Assembly (NCBI GenBank): GCA_050084515.1
Contig: CM114275.1
Location: 19,468,001 to 19,532,000 of the forward strand
Reading direction: 5' to 3'
DNA length: 64,000 nucleotides
Origin: Blasia pusilla
Taxonomy: Eukaryota; Marchantiophyta; Marchantiopsida; Blasiales
The notes below the pieces were generated by a model that saw nothing but the letters and a program-made list of their open reading frames with translations, was not told the origin of the DNA and did no database searches. Positions 1-14,958 of this stretch are shown here, piece by piece (positions within the stretch are counted from its first letter, which is position 1; each line of letters starts with the position of its first letter). Position numbers and translations under genes: made by a program.

Positions 1-3000
1 CAATGGCATCCACCTCCATATGGCCATAATCCCCAAGATGTATCTCGAGCTCTTTCCTAAACACGCATCTACCCATGCATGGATATCAAAAAATAAGGTT
101 AGGAAAGGATATTAACTTTTAATGATTTCTTAAATTTTTTGGGTGGATTGTCATTTCTCGACTGCCCAATCAAGTTAAGTTTTACCTCAAATAAGTTGAT
201 AGCCCATATATGACCTTCCTAGATTATGGGGATGCTAATCCATGCATTGATATTGATAGTAGGTCATGTATTAGTCAATGGAGGTTTTGGGTCTTGAGTC
301 CCTTGCCCCACCTTCTTGTACTATCATCTAGAAAGGGCATTTACAAGTAAGAATCGTATCATATGGGCATACGATGCAATTTTCCATTGATGCAATTAAT
401 GGAATTTTTCATCCTCCTTTAGCATCAACCATGCCTCCGGATGCACACCAATCTCCTTCCACGCTTGTACGTATGCGAGAATTTTATATCTTTGCCAAAC
501 AAATGGTCAATCAACAAGATCATCATATTTCCGTGATTGTGCATAGGATCCTCCAAGTGTTGGATCAAATTGCTCTAAATGGTTGTCAAGGACACCATAA
601 TCTTATGCTAGAAGAAACATAAACTCATCAGATATACATTATGTAATTATATATATATTATGATCCAAATTTATAAGTAACAAAGGAATGACATGTACCT
701 ACATTCCAATAAGGCAAGTTGTTGAGGCATAACTCTCGCTCTATCCTTGAACTTGTACGAGGTGTCTCACCATAGCAACCATGGTGCTTTTTGACCAACC
801 AATCAACATACGCCATTATAGGTGGGACATCGACATAGTTGATAGGCTTTCTTGCCAAGTCCACCCTCGTGGCATGTTTGCAAGGAAAATGCTTGGCCAC
901 ACTTAAATATATGGTGGTTTTAAACTCCACGTAGTAAAAAACTTCCTACTCAAGTCCACAAGATGGACATGCTAACTTTTATGAAACTTCCAAACTTGGT
1001 AAATATCCACACCAGGTACAATAAGAACTAGATGTTGGCTCCTCATATGTTAATTCCACTAAATAGATTTACATAAAGTGTTATGAACATGAGATAGGGG
1101 CTCACATTATTAGGTATATCATGCATCATCCACACTAGTATTGCCCAAATTGTAAAGACCCTTGCCTCCTCAAGGCACCCGATGCTCCCATCCATAAGAC
1201 AAACTCCCTCCCATAGGTTGAATAGCTCCTCCATAAGCAACTTGAGGTACATGTCTATATGACAAGCTATTTTTGGCCCTACAATGTATAATGCATGCAC
1301 CATATTTAAGCAAGCTATTTGGTAGTTACTTTTCCAATTTAATGACATGTACATGTTTGAACAATCTCATGCTACAAAACAACATGAATTTAAATCCCAT
1401 AGCTTGAATGGTCAACCCCATAATCGAAAAGTGCCTCTTCATAGCAAGCCAAGGAATGGTATCATTCCACAACATAACTAGCCGCACTAAATGGGATCGT
1501 TGTATAAGGCCATACAGGGACAACCTACTAGTTGTAAAAATCAACTGCAAATTGCAAGGCTTATCCCACCAAGTTGGGTATGTGCTCTCTATTTGCAAGT
1601 GGGCTAGAGAGTCCACCACCAAGCCCATGATACCATATGGAGAGAGGTGGCGTGCATGCCACACCATTCAATCTAGTAATGATAATATTCTATACATGTG
1701 TAATAATCGTAGAATGATGAAAATGAAGGAAGAGCCTTTCAAGGCATATCTCCTTGCATGTTATCTCAATAGCATGTGGCTACGAAACGTGGGCAAGATC
1801 TCAATGATGGCTCCTCTATCCCTCAATATTAGTATTTTGTAAGGGCATGCATGTTTAACCTCATGGTATAGTTTCATGTGGCTCAATAGGCAAAAATATG
1901 TGTCCATGAACATGTTTGAATCACGCTTGTAAGTTCAAACGAATCAAGATAGAAGCCACACAAGATATTTGAGGATATTGAGATAATGGAACTTGTACCT
2001 CCTTGTCTAGATGACCTTCACGCTCATGTGGGGAGGGAATATAGAGTTTACTTTGGAATTAGACCTTAAGAACCCCAATATATTAATAAATAGTTTTCAT
2101 TCACGTTTGTATTACTAAAAAAACACGAATGAGAAATTTTGTTTTACATTTATGAAAAAAAAAAGGCTCATTTTTTTTCATCAAATCACTCCATTCATGA
2201 TTAACAAATATCTCCTTAATTGGCTATCTCTATGGTTCTAGTAGCAAAAGTGGAAATTTATAAATCTTCATCCCATCACAAACCAAACTAGTATCATTGT
2301 CCCTTCATTAAGTACATTTCCATCATGAGGATTAGATGATTGAATATATGTATGTATATCCAACTATGCTAGTGCATCATACAAGATCATTGTTAGTACA
2401 TTTTTATGATAAGAGTTTCTCACACGAACAACGTGTAGGAACAAGAGATATTATGAGAAAGATGGAACCCCATTCTCCAACTTCCTCTATGTAGTATGGG
2501 AGTATATGATGCTAATGTATAGAAAAAAGATACGAAAGTCACTTTATTGTCTAGTGGACAAGCATACAGATATCCGCCCATGTTACCCTCATAGACTCCA
2601 CTTGCATCAAGTCATATGTTGTAGGATGTACTTCTAATACATCATTGAGTGATCATGTATACATACCGTCGATTACACGTATACACGAGTGCATGCATAT
2701 ATTTACTCAACCTTGTACCAAAACTTCAACAAATAACTAAATCATCGCAATCAAGGCTTCTAAGGTGATTAGTGCAAGAAACTCATACATGGGCATATGT
2801 GATGTGTGATATGTGGATGGACTAGACATTGACATATAGTCATGATTCCTTGAGCGGCACTATGGAGCTAAAAATTCTTCAGAGTGCATGCAAACTATGA
2901 TAAAAAAACCTTACTCCCTATCATTGTCACCCCATGATGATACTATCATGATAGCGATGCATAAAGCAAGGTTGGGGACCCTAATGCTTGCCCCAATGAC

Positions 3001-3690
3001 AAAGAAGAAGTGGGAGGGATAGATATTGGCTACACCAACATCCACCAACTATAATGCTAACTCATGGGTGACCATCCAACAGAGGGAATTGGCACCAACA
3101 AGACAACCGTAGAGAGAGTGAGTAAATTGACAACAATTGGTGAGGTACAAGAATTTTCCCGAACCTGAAATGTTGAAGGGGACTCACTCCTTTGGATAGG
3201 GAGGGAAGGAAATATTTTGATATGCCTCTGTAATTATTTTTAACCTCTTAACACCCTAGGAATGTAGGCTTAGTTAGTTAGTATTTTACTTAATTCATTG
3301 TATGGGGGCTTTGTTGTAGTTGACAAGTTGTTTAGAGCATCCAAGTTTTGAGGTAGTGGACGATGTGCGGCATGGCCAAAATACTCAAGAGGATTTCTTT
3401 ACCAATTAGGACCTCTAAACATGGATGGTAGGTTCTAGAAGGGGTGGCGATAGTTATGTGTGCTTGGATTGACCTATACCGAGGAAATCCGTACCTCCTC
3501 AGATCAAGTTGGAGGAGGAAACTATAACTCAGACAAACATCTCCAATAATGAGGAGGAGGAGGACTCAATGGACGAGGAGTTCCATCTTATAGAGTATCT
3601 AGCCACTATAAGGAAGAAAAGGAGATCATGGTGCGGTAATACCCCCCATGGATGGATGGGACCCATATGTAATAGATTTCGTCACATAGG
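1..3690. other. AT-rich intergenic DNA, no recognisable gene
   Basis: The stretch has only short reading frames on both strands, the longest about 144 codons (1408-1842, plus strand), overlapped antisense by 113- and 103-codon frames. None shows a domain or motif I can name. The texture suggests decayed repeats rather than host exons, but I could not assign a family. Confidence 0.5.
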
Positions 3691-3749
3691 ATGGGATAGT
3701 AGCATCCCGAGGCCTTTTAGGGTCATTATTGGCAATGAACCAATATGAG

Positions 3750-3990
3750 TTATGTTGACACCCATTGGGACCTTTGTGTGCACTTGACCTTGTGGGCAGA
3801 GCAAGGGCATACACGGCAATAAGGGGAGAGGGAATGGGGGTGGGAGGAGGAAGAAATGAGAAAGTGCGGATGACGAAGATAAATGGGGGGTTGAGAAATA
3901 AGGGAGAGATGGGACCCATATGGACAAGTTCTTCTATAAGACAGACGTAATTCCACAGACACATTCCCACGGACACATTCCCTATGGTTG
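3750..3990 (+). repeat. Dispersed short repeat, copy 1 of 3
   Basis: A G-rich stretch (gggagaggga, then gggggtgggaggagg) is followed by a motif reading gggacccatatggacaag, ttcttctataa and acgtaattcc. The same order of motifs occurs at 11190-11460 on the same strand and at 9070-9240 on the opposite strand. The copies are diverged and no coding frame is shared. It is probably a non-autonomous mobile element such as a MITE or LTR fragment. Ends are not defined by clear terminal repeats. Confidence 0.5.
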
Positions 3991-6900
3991 GAGATTTACC
4001 ATCATTAATAGTTTATCACTTCCCTTAGGTTCCTTGTTATTCTTGTTAGTTTTGGCTATGTTATATTCTTTTACATTTTTTAAAGTGAGATCTGAGAGAA
4101 GTAGAATTTTGATTTTAACAAGTCCATGATTAAGGTATTGAAAGTTGTTTAATTTCAGATATAATTCTAGTAACTCACAACCAATTATAAAAATGATGAT
4201 TTATTCTAGTGAGGATCAATAGCCAACAAGTCATAATAAATGAAATTATATATAAGATCTCCTCTTATTTTATGTGGTTAGTATGGAAGTCAAATGAAGA
4301 CTCCAATCCTCTCCTCCATCAACTCTTGTAATGTCTAATTTATGGGTTGTTACTTTTCTTCCATCTAACGCTTCACTTGCCTTACTTGATGGAATTACTT
4401 CTATCCAAACCATGAACTACTAGAATTTGAGATTTGATTATAGAAAACCGCTAAAGAAGCATAACTGATGGGATACGACTTTCACACTCACACACCACAA
4501 TGAAGAACAAAATTTTGCAATGAGAGAAGGCTAGTCCCCTTCTCAATTGTATAGAGTATGTACAAGAAACCCTAATCCTAACCATAATTTGAAGTTAAAC
4601 TCATTGTGATTAACTAACCATAGTTAAGGTAATCGTGCTTAAATAACTAACCAAGATTAAGCTTTCCCACTTTGTGTGAGTACTAAATGTAGCAGTTTGG
4701 ATGTTTGATGAGTTTGACTATGACTCAGCCTTCAATATTTATTTTCTACTTGGTCTTCTAATGCTATTGCTGGATGATGATGCTTGATCATCCCTATATT
4801 ATAAATTGGCTCAGTAGGCATACGAACGATTTGAACCAAACTTTTTTCTTACACCATGAGTGTATTTTATGAAATACTATATCTCTACATGTGCGAAATA
4901 ACTTAGAGACAAATCCCATGCATGTAGGCATTTAAAATTTTAGTATCCTCACGACCGTGGGGATTGCAATTTTTTTTGCATTCAAAGCTTTTGGGCAAAG
5001 AGAATGTCCTTCATCCTTGCGACCTCGGATTGCCGGAAAATGGAATGATTTGTTAGATTTTTTGCTAATTATCTAATGGAAAATTGTCTCATTTTGGTAC
5101 AAAATTTTGCTATAATGTGAGTAGCAATATGTGGGATTAGTGGAATGATTATAATAGTTATGACCCTCAAAATCTATAGTATAGCCTAAGAAGACATATC
5201 ATGGCGGCCCCTACAATAGTGGATTTCGAGTGTAAAGTTTGCATAATGCAAATTTTTCTTTACATTTCTAGACCCTTAGATTTGAACTTTGGATGGATCT
5301 CATTTTCTCGTTTTGCATGCCTTGTTACTCTCAATGGTGTGATCTCTTAATGTGCTTCTCCCGCAAAGTTAGTGCATTTGGACTCTCCATTGCCCTCAAT
5401 ACGTTTTGACTACCCTCTGTTGCCCTCCGTGTTACACCGTTTTAATGGTTTTCCAACCATCCGTTATTCTTTCCATGTTGTGTTACTTCTCTTTGACTTA
5501 TGTTATCCACGCGTGTAACTCTCTTGTATTAGTGCTTTGCGTAATGCCGTGTTTAGGGTCGGTTGTGCTTTTCTATCTAACTTCTTGTAATTTTCACTTG
5601 GAATATAAACAAAGCATATAAAACCAAAGATCTTGAAGGAATGAGACATTAGACTTGTTGCATGCGAGGATTTGTTATGATATTTTCATATGCAGTAATA
5701 CGCAATTACTTCTTCATGATACAGCTTAAGCATATTGTTCTCATTCAACATAGACTTCATTGTTTCTATTATGTAGTTATGATCATCTAGAACTATTCCA
5801 ATACTACATAACTAAAAAAAATTTATTCTAATACTAAGAATGTGATCAATTGTATTCCGGAGATCCTTTCCTAATCCCATTCAACTACAACTTTAATTGC
5901 AACTTCCTAGTTGACCGCTCAAATTAAATGCCTATAATGCATCTCTTGGGTATGCGAAGGGTAAGTATATGAAGTTTCTCTTAAAAATATTAGCTTTTTG
6001 GGATTTTTTTCTATGATAAGATCTTGATTTATTTTGAGTACAAGATTTGTAAATAAATGGAAAAAGGTGCTTTCTGAACTTTACTGCAAAAAAATCTGTA
6101 GAAAAAGGAAATTTTAGTCTAAAAGAATTTAAATTATTTTCAAATAGGAAATATGAGTTACCATAGTACCTATTATGAAATGAAAATAAGAGGACTCATT
6201 AAATTACACATGATTATCTATGACTGGACCATTTCATAAATGTATCTGCCTTAAACTTTGAAAAAACCTTTATTTCACGTTAAAAGTTCAAAAACGAATA
6301 CAATCTTATAGCAAACGATTCAATACATCTTCTGCAATATGAGTTATTATTAAAATTTGGAAAATTATTAAATGAAAAAACTTTGGCTATATTAAACTTA
6401 AAACATATATGAAATGTAAAAATTTCCAAAAGAAATGCAATCTTATGGTTACCTCTTCTATGCCTTTAAATATTCCCGTTTTTTTAAAGAATCTAATTAA
6501 TGAACTATTTTTTAATTTTATTTTTAAAAAATAATCTGTAATTGTAGAGTGCCAACACAGTTTTACTGCCAACAAATCTGCAGGCCGAGTAACAAAATCT
6601 TGGTGATTGTGAGAACTACCGGGTTACGTGACAAGAAGTAAATAAAACAATAATACTAATAAATAAAAAGCATCCCCCCGACTTGTGCAAGCGTCTGTGA
6701 TAAAGGTTCCTTCACATGGCACGGGCTCGCGAAGGTCGCAAAAGCGAGGATTCACCACACCCTCTTTTGAAAAGCCGTGTGTTGCTGTCTGCTTGTGAGT
6801 GGCTCCGGCGTCCCGCTGGACGACCATTTGGACGCCCCGGGCGCCATCCCACTCGAGCGTCGTCCGGCCCTCTGCATGAGGACCACTTTCAAAATGCCAA

Positions 6901-9069
6901 ATGTGGATGGATGTAGTGTATGCATGGATGATCGGATGCTCGTGGATGGATGTATGTAGGAAGGAAACCGCATCTGCTAGTGACTAGGGCCGAGTCCCTA
7001 TATGGAAGTCAAGGGTGCGAGAATTTCAAACTCTTAGGCGGACTAGACCAGAAGGAGCGCAAACGAGAAAGTCAAGGACGAGGCTGACGTATGAGTCTCC
7101 GGAGGGAAGGGTCGTTCCATGAAGCCAAAAGCGAAACAATGGAATCAAAGCGTTTTAATTTAATTGAACGAGTATTAAAAACTGACCTCTGGTCGGTGAA
7201 AGAAATCCAGTCTCGGGGGAGGGCATTCCTATTATTGCTCAAAAAAGAGTAATTGGGCCACGCTAACGACTGAATTAATTAAACGAACTCTAATATGCGG
7301 CAAGCGCATTCCTATTTTGTTTGGCTCACAAATGACTACTTGGTTGCACTAACAAGTTCCGCTAATAGCGTGTTGGTAGTAAGTCTTTGTTTAGGGGAAT
7401 GCCTCTCTTCTTATTTTTGGCTGCATGTGACCGTTGGATACTTGATTTTTTAGTCCCTTCTTGTGTTTGTTTGATGGATTTTCCATTATGCATATTTATT
7501 GAAATTCGTCATTTTTTAAAAGACCTTTCACACATAATGGTATAAAATTTTAATTTTTTCCCGTTTTGTTTTCGTTCAATTCTTTTTGTCATCCATTTTT
7601 TTTATAAAAAAAAATCCATATAAATTTGATGGGGAAATTTTTTTAACTCTATTTTGGAAGAAAAATGTTGGTTCAAAGAGAAAGATGGGAAATACGACAA
7701 TGGTTGGAATTTTATATTTTGAAATTTATGGAAATTATTTTCTTTTATAAATGGGGGGATGGGGGTTGGAAACTGGAAAATGTTTTTTTCTCAAATCCAA
7801 AATAGAAAAGAAGAAAAGTTGAGTGAGGGGTTTTTCTACATTGATTAGCAACGGAGAAAACCCCCTTCAAATCTCTCCCTTCACACATATGAGCCTCCCA
7901 AACTGGGGAAGACAAGAACCCCCACCCTACCACACCTAACCCCCCCAAAACTCCGGCAACCTCACTTTTGAGAAAAATAATACTTTACTTCATGGTGAAA
8001 AAGTCCCCCCATCCCATCATAACTCACTTCCCCAAAGGACCTCCCCCTCCTCCCAAGCCCACATCTTCTTCCTATTTAGGTCCCTATTAAGGTCTCACCT
8101 ACAATCTGAAAGTTTAATATTTACATATGGGTCTACATGGAGTTTCGAACACGGGGAGCCCTTGTAAATGATGTCCACACACTTGAAGTTAACTCCATGG
8201 GAACATTATTAGTACCCAAATTGATGACGTAATTCTACGCCCTTCCACATAAACCTCACTTTGGTGTCCTCCTACACCCCTTAAGAAATAAAATAACTAA
8301 GAGTGCAAACAATGCCATAAACTCTCCCAAGGTTACACGTACTTTTCGAACCGAGGGAGAAATGGGCAGCCAGCCTAAGAATATACTAGAGGAGTGAACT
8401 TGGTATCTTTCTCCATTATCGAGGGATAATGATGTGGCGAATTACGTGCCAGGATAGGTTTGTTACAAAAGATGGAAGTACAAAACTCGGTCTTTAAAAT
8501 ATGTTCTTTCAGAAAATAATACATTCCATGCTCTTGCCACAACTTCCTATATGGATCATATATATTGTCGACCTCATTTCGAACGATTTGTTCGTTCGTC
8601 ACACATCTTTAAAAAAAACGGGGAGATGACAAACTTGGAGTTGTTCCCTCCCAAGATGAGAAGGGGGTGATGAGATATATGAACAGTTGGAATAATATTA
8701 TTTGACCGCCTAGAGTATGGGAAATAATTCACGTGCCCAGGAAAGGCTAGAGATTGAGGTGTGTTCGTCCTGACTTCAAGAATGAATTATTTAGCGTGGA
8801 AAAGCCTAAGCTTGACGGCCACGAAAGAGAATTTTCTCAACAGCATATTCAAATATTGTTTTCAAACCCTATTTCTTAAATATAACTGTTAATTTCCGTT
8901 GGGAGTCATGGTGTATAAAAGTTGGTCACGTTGCTTGTGCCATTTTACTTGAAAATGGCCATCGAAAATAGTGTCAAATTCTTGTAGAAAGATTCCAAAA
9001 ATTATTGTGATTCCATAATTTTTTCAGATCAAATGTAGAAGTGAAATTTGTAGATCTTTTGATGATTTA
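3991..9069. other. AT-rich intergenic DNA with a small GC-rich patch
   Basis: No convincing gene is visible. Most of the stretch is AT-rich with homopolymer runs. A GC-richer patch lies at about 6690-7090, with overlapping short frames on both strands that look like composition artefacts. A minus-strand frame at 8375-8602 (75 codons) has no recognised motif. Confidence 0.5.
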
Positions 9070-9240
9070 ATCATATTTGCAAGATTACGTATGGACAAAA
9101 TCCTTGTCCGTGGACTTACGATCATTTTATAGGAAGACTTGTTCATGTGGGCCCCATCTCATCTCCCCCTTCTTTCTCATCCCCTCAATTTGCCTTCATT
9201 ATCCGCATAATGAAGGCAAATAGGGGGGGATTGTTTAAAG
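9070..9240 (-). repeat. Dispersed short repeat, copy 2 of 3 (inverted)
   Basis: Read on the minus strand, this copy shows the order seen in the other two: a G-rich run, gggcccacatgaacaagtc, ttcctataaaatg, then cgtaagtccacggac. It is shorter at its left end. A small self-complementary stretch (gtccgtggac) lies at the end. Confidence 0.5.
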
Positions 9241-11189
9241 CAGCATGATAACCACCTTACCTCTTCCTAATGTGAAAAGGAGATAGAAGTAAAGAATGGA
9301 ATTTTCTTCCATATCTATCTCTAAGGTAAACCAAAATACTTTAACAAAGAATAGAATTGAAAAAAAAATTCGCTTTTATCATCATGCATAATAATTTATT
9401 TATTTTACTCTTAAAGAGAGTTGCAACGAAAAAAATCTTGGACGTTTAAGATAAAGATTTCTTATTTTATTCTTAACTTGTTATATCCTTCTTTAGAATT
9501 AGGAGGACATGATGAAAGATTTCTACGCTAGGAATTTTTTTAAGGTATTTCATTTGAGGAATATTCTCATGTTTTTCTGAACTTTGTTCTAAGGGGATCT
9601 TTTTAATTAAAATAATAATACAAAACTCTCTATACAAAATAGGAAATTATTTGAGAAAAAATTGCTACAATTTTTAGGGTGAAATTCATGTGCTCAAAGG
9701 CATGGATGTATTCCAATGCTTAAGAATTTAGGATGAAAGAGGTTAGGAGAAATTAAACACCATGCATCGCACTAGCTCTCAAATAGTGTGACAAAAATCA
9801 TGTGAATAATAGGAGCAACTTTCCAAGTGGTAAATTGTACTTATGAATAATAATAAAAAATTATGGAAACTAGTTATCAGGATAAAATTGATACTCGTGA
9901 GCACTAAAATCACAATAATTTTTGGTAGACTCTTGTACTATTGTATGTCTGACTTTTCTGCAATCATCTTTTCCCATGACTCCTTATCAAAAAATTATTT
10001 TACTCATGTGCATTTCTTGTTTTGTTGAGAAATTAATTTAATCATGTGTTGGTATTATTATTATATGCAAAGTTATTTCTCTTTTTCATGCATGCAATAC
10101 ACTCTAGCTTCTTGGGTCTAACCATCCTTAGATTCTATTAGCAAGCTAAGTCTCATAGTTAAACTTGCTCAATAGACACCTAAGGCTTTTATTGTACATA
10201 TGTACCCCTTGTTGATTTAGTTGTATAACGTTCCCCTTGTTAAGTTAGTCACATTACACGTCTATCCCTCTTTATCTTTATAGTTCTAAATTTAATCCTC
10301 CTCCTAAATGAGGGAAATTCAAATCTTTGCATGTATAAATTGGAAATCGATATAACCATGGATAACCCTCATTATTTGGAGAAACTAGAACAACATATAA
10401 TAATACTCTAAAAATTACTTACAAGGATTGGCTCATATCACACAAAACCTCCATTATGGAGAGAATCTAAAACAACGTAACAACAACTCCCTCTAAATTA
10501 CTACCACGGTCTACAATAAGGCTAATATGGAAATTTCCTCCCTATAAGTTAATGATCTCTCTTCGATGAGTATATTGGTCATCCATATTGGTTCTCGCCA
10601 AACAACCATATATCAACAAGTTAGTCCAAGAAAAGTAAAATATTTGTTAACAAAGGTAGTTATTTATTAAAAAAACCCCCCACGACAATATTTTATTTAA
10701 GGATTTGATGCTCTATTGGTAGTGATAAATACTCTCACATGTACATCAAGACCACACAACAAAAGAAGTGAAGTCAGCATAGATAACAAACTCCACTTCC
10801 AATAAAGAATATATTTGGCAAGCCATATCGACCCTCTACCATAGGAAACTCAGAATTCTTAACATTTTAGCTTCTAAAAAACCCTAAAAGCAGTGCTTTG
10901 TAGGCTTTAATACGCAAATGATGGCCTTGTGGCTTCGTATAATCTCCAAATGAATATGAGTTTGTATCATCTCTAAAATTTAGACATATCACACTACATG
11001 CAACATTTGTAAAATGCTCTAAATACCTTGATATTAATGAGCATAGAGATTTTTTTTATAACACATAGCATGATTTAATTGCTTGAAATTCTGATTTTTT
11101 TAAGCCTTACATGCTTGCCGATAATTTTAAGATCAATTTTTTATCCTAATATTACCATCCTTTATTAGCATGGTTGCATAAAACAAACA
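9241..11189. other. AT-rich intergenic DNA, nothing recognised
   Basis: No reading frame above about 60 codons and no motif that I can name. Confidence 0.5.
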
Positions 11190-11460
11190 AGTCCGTTCTT
11201 AGGACGAACATGAAAAGACAAGTCTGGACATGGATTGCAAGAGGTAGAGCCAATAGTTTTTCCTCATGTTAGGAGGGAGGATAAGGGTAGGCGGGGTAGC
11301 AAGGGAGAAGGGAATGGAGGTGGGGGGAGGAAGCAACAAGTAAGTGCAAAATACAAAGGCAATTTCAAGTTTGGGGGGTTTTGAGTAAGGGAAAAAGGTG
11401 AGCCCTACATGAATAAGTCATTCCATAATATGGATGTAAGTCCATAAATATGACTCGTGA
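11190..11460 (+). repeat. Dispersed short repeat, copy 3 of 3
   Basis: This copy has the same block order as 3750-3990: a G-rich purine run, then gagccctacatgaataagtc, attccataatatgg and atgtaagtcc. It is diverged from the other copies by many substitutions and small indels. Confidence 0.5.
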
Positions 11461-14400
11461 AACAAACTTTATTAACATGCAACCTTGTTTGCTAGTCTTG
11501 GTTATGCTACAATGTATAGCATATAGTGCATAAAGTAGAAAAGAACCAACCCAAGTACTTATCTCTAAGTATATGAAGGAAGAGAAGCCTAGAGGGGTAA
11601 TGTACTTTTGTGCAATTCTAGAGTGGTATCATGAGTTTGAGAGTTACACTTACACTTACAACCAATCACTCTATATTATATCCTACTAGTGGGCAGCCCG
11701 TGCCATGCACAAGAGTAAAGGGACGAATCATGTTGCACACAAAGAATTTTTCTTGTTGTCCGTAGAGAGGGAAAATTCTCTTGTTGCTCGGTTGCCATAT
11801 GTCAAACAAATAGATGTTTGCAAACCAAGGGGCATTCTCCAATAATAATATAGATCAGTATTTTCATTATTATATTTGAAATATATGTTAGAATCAATCA
11901 CTCAACCTCATCAACCATAGGCAATTTTGATTTTATGGTTGATATATACGTAATATATAATTAAATACATATGTTTTTAGAACTACCTTAATCGCCATTC
12001 CTAAATTGATTTAAGTTGTAATTTTTTCTTGTTTGAAAGATATAAAAATAGAGAGTTTTGATCTCACAATTTTGAGTTAATTTTGAATTTAAGAGGTTTA
12101 GTGGAAATTTTTTCTATTTAATATGTTAAAAAGGAATCTAATTGGTTTTCCACAGTAAGTCACAAAATTCTTATGTTTCAAAATTCAGGTTTAGTAGAGG
12201 ATCAAATTTAAAAGTTATTGTTAGTAGGAAATCCAAGTTTTTTTTTCAAACGTTCGTGTGATCTTTGAAACTTTGTTTTGACAGCCCCAAGTTTTCTAAA
12301 AATATTGGGATCCAAAACCATATAAAAAAATACATGTACTTTTCACACTTGATGAAGAAGTTCAAATATTGTGGATAAATTTTTCGTGAAGTGAAAAAAT
12401 TAAAAAAATTATAGTTTAAGAAGATTTTAGGGATGCTTTTTTGTTTTTTAGCCAAATTACCTAGATGGCATGACTCTACGTTGGAATATCTTGGCCACGA
12501 GAATGTAATGACTTGCATATCAAGTAGGGAGAAGCTCTTAAATATATAATATAGATGGTGTGTAACCCATGATTAGCTAAAGCAAACCGAAAGATGAATA
12601 TGAGAAAAGTCTTGGAGGATGATTAAATTTATAGGAACCAATTGAACATCCATTATGTTTTGGGTGTGTCTCCAATTTGAGGTGACCATGATTTGACAAA
12701 AATTAAAATTAGTAAATGGGAGAAGAAAAATGATGTAATGAGTTTTGTTGCTCATTCTCCCCCCTTAAGATGACCATGAACTTTTATTGATATTGTAGTC
12801 TCATTGAAGAATAATGTTATGGATATATCACGTAAACATTGTCATATGAGTAAATATTTAGAGAACCCTCACATTTAGTTTGCTAGTACATATAGGCATC
12901 CTAGTTATTTTCCCTCCTCAAGCCATGATAAGGACAAAAGAATGTTGATTTTGAAGAATCTTCTAACCTCTACCAAATTCATGAAAAACACAATAAAATT
13001 ATCAAAAGAGAATTTATCAAAGTTTTACAAGGTTTTTAGGAGCCATCCAATTTCTTCATTTCATAGAAAGCTTTAATATTCTTTTTGTTATGTACTAAGT
13101 CTTGTGTCCTGTTAACATATGCTAGCTTTTCAAAGTAGGGATATCTTTATGTTCTCCAAAAAATAAGCTTTACTACAACTTCAAGGACGTTGCTCTATTT
13201 TGGCTTACTCCAACTATGTGTATTTTGTATGACACACTCTTACTGATGTTGAAGCTTGGACTTGTTTTGGCCTTCCAATTTATTAATAGAGTTCCGCCTT
13301 TTCGTGTGCTTGATGGAGTATCCCATCTATTTTTATTCCAAAAATTTTGTTCTTCTTTTATCATGAAATTTATTCATCCCCTTCTTTTTAAAGAAACAAT
13401 CTGATTGTATTGAAAATTTGACATACACTAGTCATATAAAAGTTAGAGACTAGTCTAGTCTCTTCCATTCTGAGACACGTTCCCTTATTTTCTTATAGTT
13501 TTACGATATGAAAATAATTCTCCTTCTTTAGTTTATAATCTAGATAGAGGTGTGCTTTTCTCACACATACCACATCTTTAGAATTCAGTTTTATTGTCAT
13601 TTTACTCTCCAAATAATGCATTTACTACTCTATTTCCCAAGGTCTCTTTGTTAGCTTGAGAAATGACCTTTGTATTAACCAAAGATTGAAGCATTAGATT
13701 TTGACATCTAGATTGATTTATCCAAGGAAATTCCAAGGCACCAAAATGACTACTTCCAAATGGATGCATGAATTTCCCAATGTGAATGGAGTTGAAGGAA
13801 TTGTATAGACGTATGTTACAAAATGTATTGATGAACAATAGGAGGCGTCAAGATTTTGGTTTGTATAGATTGACGAGGAAGGAATTTATTTTTTTGAATG
13901 AGATAAAAGTTTTGAAAAGAGGATAGATCATTGTGTCTTATCATCTCTTACTAGTAAGAAGGCATGCACTTGATTTTTATTAATAGGTATAAAGGTTTTA
14001 GTGAGGTAGATATTTCCATTTTCAAAATAATGTATATTTTTATTCAAATATTTTTCAATGTATTGCCAAATCTATAAAATATTTAATCAATCCTTTTTAG
14101 GAACAAGTTACCTCTATTTTTCAAAATAAAAAATAGATAAGAATAGGAAGTGTTTCATTCCTACATAATCATATGTAACATAAGAGATACTTGTATTGTT
14201 TCTCCTTTGAAAAAAGTCGCCACTTATTTTGGATGAGACTTTCTTCACATAGGAATCCCTCTTTCATCAATCCATAGTATAAAAGCCCTCTTTCATCAAT
14301 TATTAGGATAGATGAAGAAGAAATCATACGAGGCACTAACTTACATATGGACAATGCATATACATGGAACACTTTTTTATTTGATTGATATATATATATA

Positions 14401-14808
14401 TAAAAGGGTATTAATCAATACGAGAATAAATTTCCACAAGAAGTTCATGTAGTGGTGTCTCTTTTTTCTTATAGAATTGAAATTTTTGAAATTTTGTCTT
14501 GCATAGTATAAAGTTTTTGAGAGTATTTGAAAATGGAATATGTGTTAATGAGATGTGATGTATGCAATTTTGTGTTAAAATCTGAAAATAAATAAATAAA
14601 GAATGTCTAACTTTAATAGAATCAAAAATCCAAAATTGTCAAAAAACCTGTGAATTTTTACGGCCAGTACATGTAGGGGTCATTTTATGTCCCTCTTTGT
14701 GGTGGCTCCACATCCTTTTTCTCTTCTGCTCACTGCACGCCTCTACGTTGTAACACATGTGACTAGTATAGGGTAGCACCATCGGATAACACTCCGAGGT
14801 CCCTTTGT
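11461..14808. other. AT-rich intergenic DNA, nothing recognised
   Basis: The stretch contains only short frames (up to about 90 codons, 12246-12518 minus) without family signatures. A short (TA)n tract lies near 14388-14402. Confidence 0.5.
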
Positions 14809-14958
14809 CAGATATAACGCTTTTCGCTTCTTGTGAGACTTTCGGCTTCTCTTGTATGAGGCATATGGACGCGTTTACATTGTCAGACATTACGCTTCTC
14901 ACTTCATGTGAGACTTAAGGCTTCTCTCGTATGAGGCATGTGGCGGCGTTTACAGTGT
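14809..14958. repeat. Tandem duplication of about 75 bp
   Basis: Two adjacent copies share the blocks acgcttctc, tgtgagact, ggcttctct, gtatgaggcat and gcgtttaca. The second copy (from about 14884) differs by scattered substitutions. It has no coding meaning that I can see. Confidence 0.7.

Noticed and set aside
1326-1842. Opposing 113- and 144-codon frames
   Set aside because: No family recognised and they overlap each other on opposite strands. Not enough to call a gene.
11688-11716. ctagt followed by a cccgtgccatgcac-like motif, resembling a transposon end
   Set aside because: ctagt can mark Helitron 3' ends and similar motifs recur in plant repeats, but no matching start or hairpin was found. 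Not called.
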